DNA of 17,261 nucleotides from UBA3071 sp965369635 (GTDB lineage: Bacteria; Chloroflexota; Anaerolineae; UBA3071), in contig CBDURC010000032.1 of assembly GCA_965369635.1 (NCBI GenBank), positions 1 to 17,261 on the forward strand, written 5' to 3'. The notes below the pieces were generated by a model, which did not search any database, was not told where the DNA came from, and was given only the letters and a program-made list of their open reading frames with translations. Below, one piece after another: positions 6,242 through 12,944 of the stretch. Positions within the stretch are counted from its first letter, which is position 1, and every line of letters begins with the position of its first letter. The translations under genes were made by a program, and so were the position numbers.

Positions 6242-6934
6242 CAACTCCACCAGGCCGTGCCGCAGCGCGGTGACCACGGCGTGCGTCCGGTCGTTGGCCT
6301 GGAGCTTGCCAATGATGGTGCTCACGTAGTTCTTGACCGTGCCCTCGGTCAGGTGCAGGCGGTCGCCGATCTCCCTGTTCGACAATCCCTCAACCAAAAG
6401 ATGAAGCACCTCCTCTTCGCGGGGTGTGAGGGGGGCGATGAGAAGTTCATCTCTTTTGCCTCTCACACGTTCCCCCAGTGCGGACGGATGGGGTGGTGTC
6501 TGGACTGCCAGCCGCTGGAACTCCTTGAGCACCTTGTGCGCCACGCTGGGGTCAAGCTGCGACTCCCCCCGCATCACGCCACGAATGGCCTCCACCAGCG
6601 TCTCGGCGCTAGCATCCTTGAGCAGATAGCCCCTGGCCCCCGCCTTGATGCCCTCGAAGACCAGATTGTCCGCGTCGTACGTGGTGAGGATGATCACCTG
6701 GGTATCGGTCAGTTCTTCGCAGATGCGCCGCGTGGCGGGGATGCCTCCTAGCTGCGGCATCTTCAGGTCCATGAGCACCACATCGGGTCGGAGAGCGCGT
6801 GCCTGGGCCACCGCCTCCTTCCCATTGCTGGCCTGACCCACTACCTCGACCCCCGGCGCGTACTTGAGGATCGTCGCCAGTCCCTGGCGGATGATCTCCT
6901 GGTCATCTACGAGAAGTACGCGAATCGAAGTCAT
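6239..6934 (-). CDS. NarL/FixJ-type DNA-binding response regulator
   Basis: This is a two-component transcription factor of 231 residues. The receiver domain (about 1-122) has the acidic pair D10/D11, phospho-acceptor D56 in VLMDLKMP, T84/T85 and K106 in LLKD. The LuxR-type helix-turn-helix (about 167-225) reads LTPREEEVLHLLVEGLSNRE then IGDRLHLTEGTVKNYVSTII. The linker at about 144-165 (TPPHPSALGERVRGKRD) is long and of odd composition. No sensor kinase is in the window, so its signal is unknown. It starts 12 nt behind the epimerase gene on the same strand, with no clear Shine-Dalgarno, suggesting co-transcription with the methylmalonyl-CoA genes. Its TAG stop lies in a small palindrome. Confidence 0.93.
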   Translation of the reverse strand: MTSIRVLLVDDQEIIRQGLATILKYAPGVEVVGQASNGKEAVAQARALRPDVVLMDLKMPQLGGIPATRRICEELTDTQVIILTTYDADNLVFEGIKAGARGYLLKDASAETLVEAIRGVMRGESQLDPSVAHKVLKEFQRLAVQTPPHPSALGERVRGKRDELLIAPLTPREEEVLHLLVEGLSNREIGDRLHLTEGTVKNYVSTIIGKLQANDRTHAVVTALRHGLVEL

Positions 6935-6946
6935 CGCTTGTTGCTT

Positions 6947-7348
6947 TTACTTGCTCCGTTCCAACAGCTCGATAAGCACGCCGTGGGTGCTCTTGGGATG
7001 CAAGAAGGCCACGCGGCCATGCGCACCGGCTACGGCCGTCTTGTTGATCAGCCGCACGCCCTTCTCCTTCAGGTCAGCCAGCGCGGCGTCAATATCCTCC
7101 ACCTCCAGGCAGATGTGATGTATCCCCTCGCCTCGCTGGGCCAGGAATCTGCCCACGCCGGAATCGGGACTGAGAGGCTCCAGCAGCTCAATCTCGCTCT
7201 CGCCGATGGGCAGGCAAGCGACCTTGACGCCCTGTTCGGGGATGGTCTGCGTGTGGCTCAACTCCAGTCCTAGAGCGTCGCGGAAGACACCCAGCGCCTG
7301 CTCAATATCCTCCACGATGACAGCTATGTGGTCTATGCGATTGATCAT
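6947..7348 (-). CDS. mce: Methylmalonyl-CoA epimerase
   Basis: It interconverts (R)- and (S)-methylmalonyl-CoA, linking the carboxylation product of propionyl-CoA to the B12-dependent mutase. The 133-residue protein is a vicinal-oxygen-chelate (glyoxalase) fold with two repeated modules. Likely metal ligands are H7 (INRIDHIAVIVED), an acidic residue in EIELLEP (about 53-58), H77/H78 (GIHHICLEVEDI) and E127 in GVLIELLER; HPKSTHGVLIELL is characteristic of this epimerase subgroup. The ATG at 7348 has GGAG about 7 nt upstream. It lies downstream of the mutase large-subunit and thioesterase genes, which fits one pathway. Stop is TAA. Confidence 0.92.
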   Translation of the reverse strand: MINRIDHIAVIVEDIEQALGVFRDALGLELSHTQTIPEQGVKVACLPIGESEIELLEPLSPDSGVGRFLAQRGEGIHHICLEVEDIDAALADLKEKGVRLINKTAVAGAHGRVAFLHPKSTHGVLIELLERSK

Positions 7349-7364
7349 TCCATCTCTCCAAATC

Positions 7365-7402
7365 GACTACAATTTGTAGTTGACTGCATACTAATTGTAG
7401 TC
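7365..7402. repeat. Inverted repeat GACTACAATT / AATTGTAGTC upstream of mce
   Basis: GACTACAATT (7365-7374) is matched perfectly by AATTGTAGTC (7393-7402) with an 18-nt spacer. A second nested palindrome, ACTACAA-T-TTGTAGT (7366-7380), shares the left arm, so TTGTAGT occurs twice. It ends 17 bp upstream of the mce ATG and just outside its Shine-Dalgarno. It could be an operator or the end of a small repeat element abutting 7402-7451. Confidence 0.6.
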
Positions 7403-7451
7403 GGGGCGAACCCTTGCGGTCGCTCTGGGCAGGCGCAAGGCTTGCCCCTAC
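7402..7451. repeat. Imperfect palindromic repeat supplying the thioesterase stop codon
   Basis: The plus strand runs from CGGGGCGAACCCTTGCGGTC to CGCAAGGCTTGCCCCTAC. The arms GGGGC..CCTTGCG and CGCAAGG..GCCCC are complementary with a few mismatches. On the minus strand it begins GTAGGGGCAAGCC, whose TAG (7450-7448) is the stop of the thioesterase gene. Ends and length resemble the element at 7959-8006. Confidence 0.6.
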
Positions 7452-7933
7452 GCGTCCGGCACCACGCGCCAATCCATCTGCTCGGGATCGAAGTCGGCGA
7501 TCTTGTCCAGCCGCAGCTTGAGGTACTTGCCCTTGGCCTCCACAGCCACAGTGCCATCGGGCAGCAGCAGCTCGCCCGTGCCCTCGAAGAGCAAGCGGGT
7601 ATCACGGGTGATGCGGCCCACAACGGTCAGTTCCACTCCCAGGGGCACCGGCTGACGGTAGCGCAGCGTTAGCTCGGCCGTCACCCCCCATACTTCCTCG
7701 TTGTGCCCGCGGCTGACCATGAGGGCCCGGCCGATAGTCTCGTCCATGACGCCAGCGATGACGCCGCCGTGCATGCGGCCAGGATAGCCCTGATGCTCCT
7801 CCCGCCCCGTGAAGCGGGCCAGCAGCGAGCCATCAGGCTGATCGTAGAAGAAGGCTTTCAGGCTAGCGATGTTTTTCATGCCGCAGATGAAGCACATGCG
7901 GCTGTTGGGTTGTTTGTGTGAAGAAGCAGGCAC
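7448..7933 (-). CDS. PaaI-type hotdog-fold acyl-CoA thioesterase (putative)
   Basis: This is a predicted single-domain hotdog thioesterase of 161 residues; the acyl-CoA substrate cannot be told from sequence. Features of the PaaI/YbgC-like group are the opening NSRMCFICGMKN, the conserved HGGVIAGVMDETIG helix with its active-site region, and the strand segments TAELTLRYRQPVPLG and LLFEGTGELLLPDGTVAVEA. I chose GTG at 7933 because GGAG lies 6 nt upstream (7940-7943); an in-frame TTG at 7969 lies inside a palindromic repeat and lacks a Shine-Dalgarno. Placement between the mutase and epimerase genes suggests trimming of an acyl-CoA in that pathway, but this is inference. The stop TAG comes from the adjoining repeat. 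Confidence 0.85.
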   Translation of the reverse strand: MPASSHKQPNSRMCFICGMKNIASLKAFFYDQPDGSLLARFTGREEHQGYPGRMHGGVIAGVMDETIGRALMVSRGHNEEVWGVTAELTLRYRQPVPLGVELTVVGRITRDTRLLFEGTGELLLPDGTVAVEAKGKYLKLRLDKIADFDPEQMDWRVVPDA

Positions 7934-7958
7934 GTTGTTCTCCGATGGGTTTCGACGG

Positions 7959-8006
7959 GTAGGCGCCAAGGTTGCCTGGCCCTGGGCGAGGACACCTCGC
8001 TCCTAC
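7959..8006. repeat. 48-bp imperfect palindrome supplying the mutase stop codon
   Basis: The element is bounded by GTAGG (7959-7963) and CCTAC (8002-8006), with an inner stem GCGAGG-ACA-CCTCGC (7986-8000) and imperfectly complementary outer arms. On the minus strand it starts GTAGGAGCGAGG; the TAG (8005-8003) is the stop of the mutase gene. It fills most of the gap before the thioesterase start. It probably belongs to the same small interspersed palindrome family as 7402-7451. Confidence 0.65.
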
Positions 8007-9670
8007 ACGGCGGTATGCGGTTCGTATTCGCCAAAGACCTGGCGCAGCAGGCCGCAGATCTCGCCCAAGGTGACGCAGGCTTCCACCGCCCCCAGGAACA
8101 GCGGCATCAGTGGGGCATTGTGCTGTCGCGCCGCGGCCTCCAGGCGGGCCAGCGATTCCGCTGCGCGATCGTTATCCCGCTGTTCCCGCAGCGCTTGCAG
8201 TTGCGTCGCTTGCTGCTCCTGCACTGCCTCGTCCACTTGCAGCAGATCTAGTGGCTGTTGTTGCTCGTCGGTTACGAAGCGGTTGACGCCGACGACCACC
8301 TGCTCGCTCCGCTCGATGGCCTGCTGGGCGCGGTAGGCGGCCTCTTGGATCTCCCGCTGGATGAAGCCCCGCTCGATGGACCGCAGCGCGCCACCCAGAG
8401 CGTCAATCCTCTCGATGTACTGGTTGGCCCGCCGCTCGATCTCGTCCGTTAGATGCTCCACGAAGTAACTGCCCGCCAGCGGATCCACCGTCTCGGCCAC
8501 GCCGCTTTCGTGGGCGATAATCTGCTGCGTGCGCAGGGCGATCTGCACGCTCTGCTCCGAGGGGAGAGCCAGCGCCTCATCGCGAGAGTTAGTGTGCAGC
8601 GATTGCGTGCCGCCGAGCACCGCTGCCAGCGCCTGCAGCGTGACCCGCACGACGTTGTTGTCCGGCTGCTGCGCAGTGAGGGTGGAGCCCGCTGTCTGCG
8701 TGTGGAAGCGAAGCTGCCACGAGCGCGGGTTTTTGGCTCCGAAACGCTGGCGCATGAGACGCGCCCACAGCCGCCGCGCCGCCCGGAACTTAGCCACCTC
8801 TTCCAGCAGGTTGTTGTGGGCGTTGAAGAAGAATGACAGCCTGCCGGCGAAGCGGTCCACGTCCAACCCGGCATCCACCGCTGCCTTCACGTACTCGATG
8901 CCATTGGCCAGGGTGAAGGCTACCTCCTGCACGGCGGTGCAGCCCGCTTCCCGCATGTGATAGCCGGAGATGCTGATGGTGTTCCAGCGGGGCATGTGCT
9001 CGGCGCAGTAGCGGAAGGTGTCGGTGATCAGTCGCATGGACGGTTGCGGCGGGAAGATGTAGGTGCCGCGAGCGACGTATTCTTTGAGGATGTCGTTTTG
9101 GATGGTACCGCGCAGCGTGCCCGGTTCCACTCCCCGCTTCTTGCCCACGGCGATGACCATGGCCAGCAAGATGGCTGCCGGCCCGTTGATGGTCATGGAA
9201 ATGCTGACTTTGTCCAGCGGGATGCCATCGAGGAGCGTTTCCATGTCCGCCAGCGAACTGATGGAGACGCCGACGCGGCCCACCTCGCCCGCTGCCAGCG
9301 GATGATCGGCATCGTAGCCAATCTGGGTGGGCAGGTCGAAGGCCACGGAGAGGCCCGTTTGACCCTGCTCCAACAGAAATCTGTAGCGGGCGTTGGTTTC
9401 TGCGGCGGAGGCGTAGCCAGCGTACTGGCGCATGGTCCAGAAGCGACCGCGGTACATGGTCGGCTGCACACCGCGGGTGAAGGGGTATTGGCCCGGGAAG
9501 CCCAGATCGGCATTGTAGCTTGTCGTCGCGTCCTCCGGCGTGTATAGCCGCCGAACCTCGACGCCGGAACTGGTCTCGAAGCGTTTACGTCGTTCAGGAT
9601 AGCGGCTCAGCACTGGTGCAAGGACTGTTGTCTCCCATTCTCTCTTGAGTGTGGTCAGATCGTCGCTCAT
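8003..9670 (-). CDS. mcmA1: Methylmalonyl-CoA mutase, large (catalytic) subunit without B12 domain
   Basis: It rearranges (R)-methylmalonyl-CoA and succinyl-CoA using adenosylcobalamin. The 555 residues cover the N-terminal TIM-barrel substrate domain only: TMYRGRFWTMRQYAGY (about 71-86, Y73), EYVARGTYIFPPQPS (R201), ISISGYHMREAG (H238), RFHTQTAGSTLTAQQPDNNV and GGTQSLHTNSRDEALALPSE. These match the known active-site Tyr, Arg and His. The cobalamin-binding domain that completes single-chain mutases is absent, so a separate small subunit must be encoded elsewhere. The ATG at 9670 has GGAGGAG upstream (9675-9681). It is first in a cluster with thioesterase, epimerase and response regulator genes, behind a good promoter at 9781-9809. 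Other acyl-CoA mutases share this architecture, but the epimerase favours methylmalonyl-CoA. Confidence 0.93.
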   Translation of the reverse strand: MSDDLTTLKREWETTVLAPVLSRYPERRKRFETSSGVEVRRLYTPEDATTSYNADLGFPGQYPFTRGVQPTMYRGRFWTMRQYAGYASAAETNARYRFLLEQGQTGLSVAFDLPTQIGYDADHPLAAGEVGRVGVSISSLADMETLLDGIPLDKVSISMTINGPAAILLAMVIAVGKKRGVEPGTLRGTIQNDILKEYVARGTYIFPPQPSMRLITDTFRYCAEHMPRWNTISISGYHMREAGCTAVQEVAFTLANGIEYVKAAVDAGLDVDRFAGRLSFFFNAHNNLLEEVAKFRAARRLWARLMRQRFGAKNPRSWQLRFHTQTAGSTLTAQQPDNNVVRVTLQALAAVLGGTQSLHTNSRDEALALPSEQSVQIALRTQQIIAHESGVAETVDPLAGSYFVEHLTDEIERRANQYIERIDALGGALRSIERGFIQREIQEAAYRAQQAIERSEQVVVGVNRFVTDEQQQPLDLLQVDEAVQEQQATQLQALREQRDNDRAAESLARLEAAARQHNAPLMPLFLGAVEACVTLGEICGLLRQVFGEYEPHTAV

Positions 9671-9713
9671 GTATCTCCTCCGCTATCCGAGTGGATCACG
9701 ATCTACCCGATGT

Positions 9714-9757
9714 GAGGGAGTTGTACTCCCGAACGCAGGCTCGGAGTGCAACTCCTC
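9714..9757. repeat. Long inverted repeat in the mutase 5' leader
   Basis: GAGTTGTACTCC (9718-9729) pairs with GGAGTGCAACTC (9743-9754) with one wobble position, loop 13 nt, and flanking bases add to the stem. It would form a strong hairpin in the mutase leader RNA, about 35 nt before the Shine-Dalgarno. It may be an interspersed palindromic repeat or a regulatory leader. Confidence 0.6.
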
Positions 9758-9780
9758 GCCATTAGGGCAACTCCGGCAAC

Positions 9781-9809
9781 ATTATAATGCAGCCAAATGC
9801 AAATAGCAA
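9781..9809 (-). promoter_or_regulatory. Putative sigma70 promoter for the mutase cluster
   Basis: On the minus strand, -35 TTGCTA (9809-9804) and a perfect -10 TATAAT (9786-9781) are separated by exactly 17 nt. Transcription would start near 9774, leaving a leader of about 100 nt that contains the hairpin at 9714-9757. The -35 box overlaps the T-rich tail of the upstream gene's terminator. Confidence 0.65.
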
Positions 9810-9840
9810 ACCCCCCGGCTGGAGAGGTTCAGCCAGGGGG
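9800..9840 (-). terminator. Intrinsic terminator of the long minus-strand run (after LivJ-like gene)
   Basis: CCCCCCGGCTG (9811-9821) pairs with CAGCCAGGGGG (9830-9840), loop 8 nt. On the minus strand the GC-rich stem is followed by TTTGCTATTTG, an imperfect T run. It lies 110 nt downstream of the solute-binding lipoprotein stop and directly abuts the next promoter. Confidence 0.75.
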
Positions 9841-9949
9841 CTGGAGTTCAAGGATGATCCCTTCTACCGCTCAAACTGAGCGGCCACGTTTTCCCTTTTC
9901 CTTTTCCTCTTTTCCCTCAGTCCCATCAGACTCGTCAGCGCTTTCGCCT

Positions 9950-11077
9950 TCACGGCCACACTTGTACAAACTCGTCTTCTTGTACCTGGAAGATGTAGAT
10001 CTGCGGCTCGCGCAGGTCACCCCGCTCGTCGTAGCGTACGCGGCCGAGGAAAGTCTGCAGGTCAATACGTCGCAGCGCCTCGGCCACTTTGCCGGCGTCC
10101 AGGCTGCCCGCCTTCTTCGCCCCCTCGGCCAGTGCCTGCAGCGCCGCGTAGCCGTTGATGGAATAGGTGTCGGGGTTGCGATACTCCACTGCCTGATAGG
10201 CCTTGACCCACGCGTCGTCCGCAGCCGACGCTGGGCTGGGGGCGAATGCGGTGACGTAGATGGACTCGGCTGTGTTGCGCGCTTCGTCAATAGTCGCTGC
10301 CAGGAAGCAGCCATCGGAGCCCATGAAGGTCAGGTCGTATCCCGCTTCCACCAATTCGGCCCGCAGGTAGGGACATTCTACCTCGTAGCCAGCGTAGTAG
10401 ACGCTGTCTGCGCCGGAGGCGGCGATGCGCTTAACCTCGTCGGCGAAGCGGCTCTGTTCCACCTTGACCTGCTGGCTGAGCCCCACGTCAGCCCCTAGTG
10501 CTTGCAGCTCTTCGGCCACCAGCCTGCCCAGGTCAATGCCGTAGGGATCGTCGTTGTAGAGCACTGCCACGCGCTGTGCGCCCAGCGTGCTAACCAAGTA
10601 GTCGGCCGCGACACGGGCCTGCACGCTGTTGTCCGCATTGATACGGAAGAAGTTGCGGTAGCCGCTGCGGGTGAGGGAGACCTCCGACGCCGTAGGGGTG
10701 ATGACGATGAGGGGCAGGTCTTTGTAGATCTCCATGGCCGCCAGCGTCTGACCGGAGTTGTAGTGGCCGACGACGCCCAACACGCGGTCGCCCCGTTCCA
10801 CGGCGGCCTTGATCTCCTCGGCCACCGCCACGGCCACGTCGGAGTCCGATTCGTCGTCCATGGCCACGACCTTGAGTTGGTAGCCGAGCAGGCCGCCAGA
10901 GCGGTTGATTTGCTCGGCCATCAATCGCACGCCGCCGACGACAGTCTGGCCGCCGTTGGCCTGGAAGCCAGAGAGGGGCGCGGCGACGTAGACAGTCACC
11001 TCGCCCTTGGGGCTGCTGGGCAGACAGGCGGTTAGCAACACAGTTAGTAGAATCAGGCTACACAGAACCTTGCGCAT
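9950..11077 (-). CDS. Branched-chain amino acid ABC transporter-type solute-binding lipoprotein (LivJ-like)
   Basis: The 375-residue product starts with a lipoprotein signal peptide (MRKVLCSLILLTVLLTAC, lipobox LTAC with Cys18). The mature part is a type I periplasmic-binding fold: VTVYVAAPLSGFQANGGQTV, INRSGGLLGYQLKVVAMDDE, GVVGHYNSGQTLAAMEIYKD, a middle segment RVAVLYNDDPYGIDLGRLVA and a C-terminal GRVRYDERGDLREPQIYIFQ. The ligand could be an amino acid, amide or aromatic; it cannot be read from sequence. I chose ATG 11077 over the longer frame because AGGAG lies 7 nt upstream and the signal peptide starts there. No permease or ATPase gene is nearby. It starts 4 nt after the stop of the TumE-like gene, whose end contains its Shine-Dalgarno. 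Confidence 0.92.
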   Translation of the reverse strand: MRKVLCSLILLTVLLTACLPSSPKGEVTVYVAAPLSGFQANGGQTVVGGVRLMAEQINRSGGLLGYQLKVVAMDDESDSDVAVAVAEEIKAAVERGDRVLGVVGHYNSGQTLAAMEIYKDLPLIVITPTASEVSLTRSGYRNFFRINADNSVQARVAADYLVSTLGAQRVAVLYNDDPYGIDLGRLVAEELQALGADVGLSQQVKVEQSRFADEVKRIAASGADSVYYAGYEVECPYLRAELVEAGYDLTFMGSDGCFLAATIDEARNTAESIYVTAFAPSPASAADDAWVKAYQAVEYRNPDTYSINGYAALQALAEGAKKAGSLDAGKVAEALRRIDLQTFLGRVRYDERGDLREPQIYIFQVQEDEFVQVWP

Positions 11078-11081
11078 GGAT

Positions 11082-11489
11082 TCACTCCTGAGTATCTCTT
11101 GCAGACAGGGTTGGTCCAGCAAGCGTGGCGATGGCTTGCAGAACGACGGGCAAATCCTGTTCTGGCTCACCGCTCAGTGGGGACGAAACAATGCTGCCGT
11201 CCGGCGTGTGATGATGGTGAGGGAAGTTGGGCAGACCAGGACAGTCCTCTTTGTTGTCCCAACGCATGATTGGTACATCCCTGAACAGTTGATACGAGTA
11301 GTCGCAGTGCCCGTGATTATGGTAAACGCACACTTGCAGTTTCAGTCCCTGTTCCAGGTCAGCGCGAACTTTGCACAAGAACTGCTCAGCGGAGAACTGC
11401 TGGGTCTCGACAACAGATACTGCCTGGCAAAGGGGGCTTTCTTGCAGACGGGTAGTGATCAGGCTCAGCGAAGTGGGTAATGATGTCAC
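11082..11489 (-). CDS. TumE/DUF6516-family protein, candidate toxin of a toxin-antitoxin pair
   Basis: The 135-residue protein carries the pattern I associate with the DUF6516/TumE family: a strand-rich core with YHNHGHCDYSYQLF, then IMRWDN, and a His-rich NFPHHHHTPDG, followed by an acidic helix (GEPEQDLPVVLQAIATL, about 106-122). Members are annotated as toxins next to small antitoxin genes; the molecular target is not something I can state. The start is GTG, 2 nt behind the stop of the upstream 113-residue gene, indicating co-translation. Its TGA stop overlaps the ribosome-binding region of the following lipoprotein gene. Family membership is by eye from short motifs; a profile search should confirm it. 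Confidence 0.65.
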   Translation of the reverse strand: MTSLPTSLSLITTRLQESPLCQAVSVVETQQFSAEQFLCKVRADLEQGLKLQVCVYHNHGHCDYSYQLFRDVPIMRWDNKEDCPGLPNFPHHHHTPDGSIVSSPLSGEPEQDLPVVLQAIATLAGPTLSARDTQE

Positions 11490-11491
11490 CT

Positions 11492-11833
11492 CTATGTCTC
11501 CGCTTGCAAACCCAGCCAGCTCTGCAGAAATTCCTCTGCTGCCTTCCAGTCTAGCCAGTCATCCTCTTCCTGCATCACTGCCTGTGCAAGGGATTGGCGT
11601 TGCTCCGGTGGCAGGTCAGTGCTGCGACGTAGCAGCGCCGTGCGCTCAGATGTATATTCAGTGAAATGGCTAAAGCCCATGCCAGACTTGCGCTCGAAGG
11701 CCGCGATACGCTCTCGACAGGACATGATTTGTCGCAAAACGTAGTCCCGTACCAGCTTTTGGGCAGCTTCCTCAGCGGATGCAAACAAACGTCTCGCCAC
11801 CAATGGTTCGAAGATGGTCTCAACTGCAGTCAT
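11492..11833 (-). CDS. Small helical protein, candidate antitoxin partner of the TumE-like gene
   Basis: I do not recognise a named domain in this 113-residue product. It is predicted all-helical: an N-terminal segment with VARRLFASAEEAAQKLVRDY, then VLRQIMSCRERIAAFERKSG, MGFSHFTEYTSER, and an acidic/aromatic tail DDWLDWKAAEEFLQSWLGLQ. Small proteins with a KxGM-F motif and a DW-DW-type tail often precede small toxin genes, so an antitoxin role is plausible. No helix-turn-helix of the TumA type is evident. It begins with ATG (11833), 25 nt behind the two-TM helical gene, and ends TAG 2 nt before the GTG of the TumE-like gene. Confidence 0.6.
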   Translation of the reverse strand: MTAVETIFEPLVARRLFASAEEAAQKLVRDYVLRQIMSCRERIAAFERKSGMGFSHFTEYTSERTALLRRSTDLPPEQRQSLAQAVMQEEDDWLDWKAAEEFLQSWLGLQAET

Positions 11834-11858
11834 GACCTAACTTTCCCTTGACGTTTCT

Positions 11859-12695
11859 TCATTTCAACCTCACTCCTTCCACCCGATAGTCGTACACCTC
11901 GTTGATGGAGTCCAGCATGTCCTGCAGGCTGGCCACTTGCTGGCGGATGTCCTCTCGCAGCCGCTGGGTGCGACCGCTATCCACCTCCCTTGCCCCGATC
12001 AGCAGGATCTGCGAATAGACGGTGCCGAGTGCGGAGAGGGAATGGTCTGCCTGCAGCTCTGCTCGTTCCATGGTGTCGTCCAGCTTATCCAGGCTGCGGC
12101 GCTGGGCGATCTTGCTGGCCAGCGTGGTTTGCATCTGCTGGCGCACATCGGGATCTGTCTCCAGCCGGCGGCGAGCGTCAAGGCTCTCGATCTCCTTGGG
12201 CACTGCCTTGAGGTCTCGCTGGATGACGGCATCAGCGTGGTAGGCGTCCAGGCGGCGGGCCAGGCGAAACATCTGGGAGGTCCAGTCGTCTATGCCAACA
12301 GCCATGTCTGCCAGGTGTTCTCGCAACACCCCCTGCCGCTGTTGGCGCACGGCGCGGTCAATGCGCTCGCGATACTCCAGCGCCTGGCTCAGCTTGTCCC
12401 GCAGCTTCTTGTCCCGCACCTGGCGGGGATCGAACTGCTCGCGGAAGAGATCGGCCACCACCTTGGCGGCGGTCTCCACATCGGTCAAGCTGGTGTAGAC
12501 GATGAGCACTTCAGCGATCAGGCCCAACGCCAGCCATCCCCACCACGGCCACCAGGGGAAGGGGTGGGGGAAGAAGAAGCTGAGCAAGATGGTGCCAGCC
12601 ACCACCACACCGCTCTCCGAGCGCAGGAAAGCGTGCTGGATGATGGCCCGCTGGGCTCGCTGTTCTATGGAAACGCGAATGCTCTCTTGGGGCAT
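11859..12695 (-). CDS. Two-TM membrane protein with long helical/coiled-coil domain, function unknown
   Basis: The family is not recognised. The 278-residue product has a short N-terminus (MPQESIRVSIEQRAQRAII), two membrane helices at about 29-43 and 51-70 joined by a very aromatic turn (FFPHPFPWWPWWGW), then about 200 residues of charged, Ala/Leu/Arg-rich helix with coiled-coil character (RDKKLRDKLSQALEYRERI and LREDIRQQVASLQDMLDSIN). The membrane hairpin places the long domain on the same side as the N-terminus, probably the cytoplasm. I use ATG 12695; an in-frame extension to 12887 has unprotein-like composition. It lies behind the vWA gene on the same strand after 249 nt, so it may be the cytoplasmic partner of those surface proteins. 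Confidence 0.8.
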   Translation of the reverse strand: MPQESIRVSIEQRAQRAIIQHAFLRSESGVVVAGTILLSFFFPHPFPWWPWWGWLALGLIAEVLIVYTSLTDVETAAKVVADLFREQFDPRQVRDKKLRDKLSQALEYRERIDRAVRQQRQGVLREHLADMAVGIDDWTSQMFRLARRLDAYHADAVIQRDLKAVPKEIESLDARRRLETDPDVRQQMQTTLASKIAQRRSLDKLDDTMERAELQADHSLSALGTVYSQILLIGAREVDSGRTQRLREDIRQQVASLQDMLDSINEVYDYRVEGVRLK

Positions 12696-12944
12696 GGTTG
12701 TTATCCGATTTGGCAAAACGCTGTTGTCGTGATGAACTGATGTTGATGAAAGCGGGTATCGGCTCGTGCTGCGCACCTTTCTGAAGGAGAATGGGATGTG
12801 CTCATCTCCGATGCCATCGCTGAGGCGAGAGCAGAGCGTCGAGCCAGATGACCTGCTCGCTCTGAAACGGGTCAACGGCGTGCACATCGTTGGCGCGGCA
12901 GAGCTTCTCGCCGTTTTGATCCCCCTTCCACCAGCATCTTCCTC
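12696..12944. other. 249-nt spacer between vWA gene and two-TM gene
   Basis: No convincing gene is seen. A frame on the minus strand continues upstream of ATG 12695 to 12887, but its product is rich in Ser, Arg and Thr and lacks a family match. No consensus promoter or strong terminator was found. The sequence GAGCGAGCAGG..GGCTCGACGCTC can form a modest hairpin. Confidence 0.4.

Noticed and set aside
7934..7969. TTG start for the thioesterase
   Set aside because: The TTG lies inside the 48-bp palindrome and lacks a Shine-Dalgarno, whereas GTG 7933 has GGAG at good spacing.
8957..9547. 196-codon frame antisense to the mutase gene
   Set aside because: The mutase on the other strand is unmistakable; His/Gly/Val-rich composition marks this as a shadow.
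9950..11077. Complete branched-chain amino acid transporter operon
   Set aside because: Only the binding lipoprotein is present; neighbouring genes are not permeases or ATPases.
12696..12887. In-frame upstream extension of the two-TM helical gene
   Set aside because: Ser/Arg/Thr-rich composition, no ribosome-binding site at its first ATG, and it would place a long unstructured segment before the membrane hairpin.
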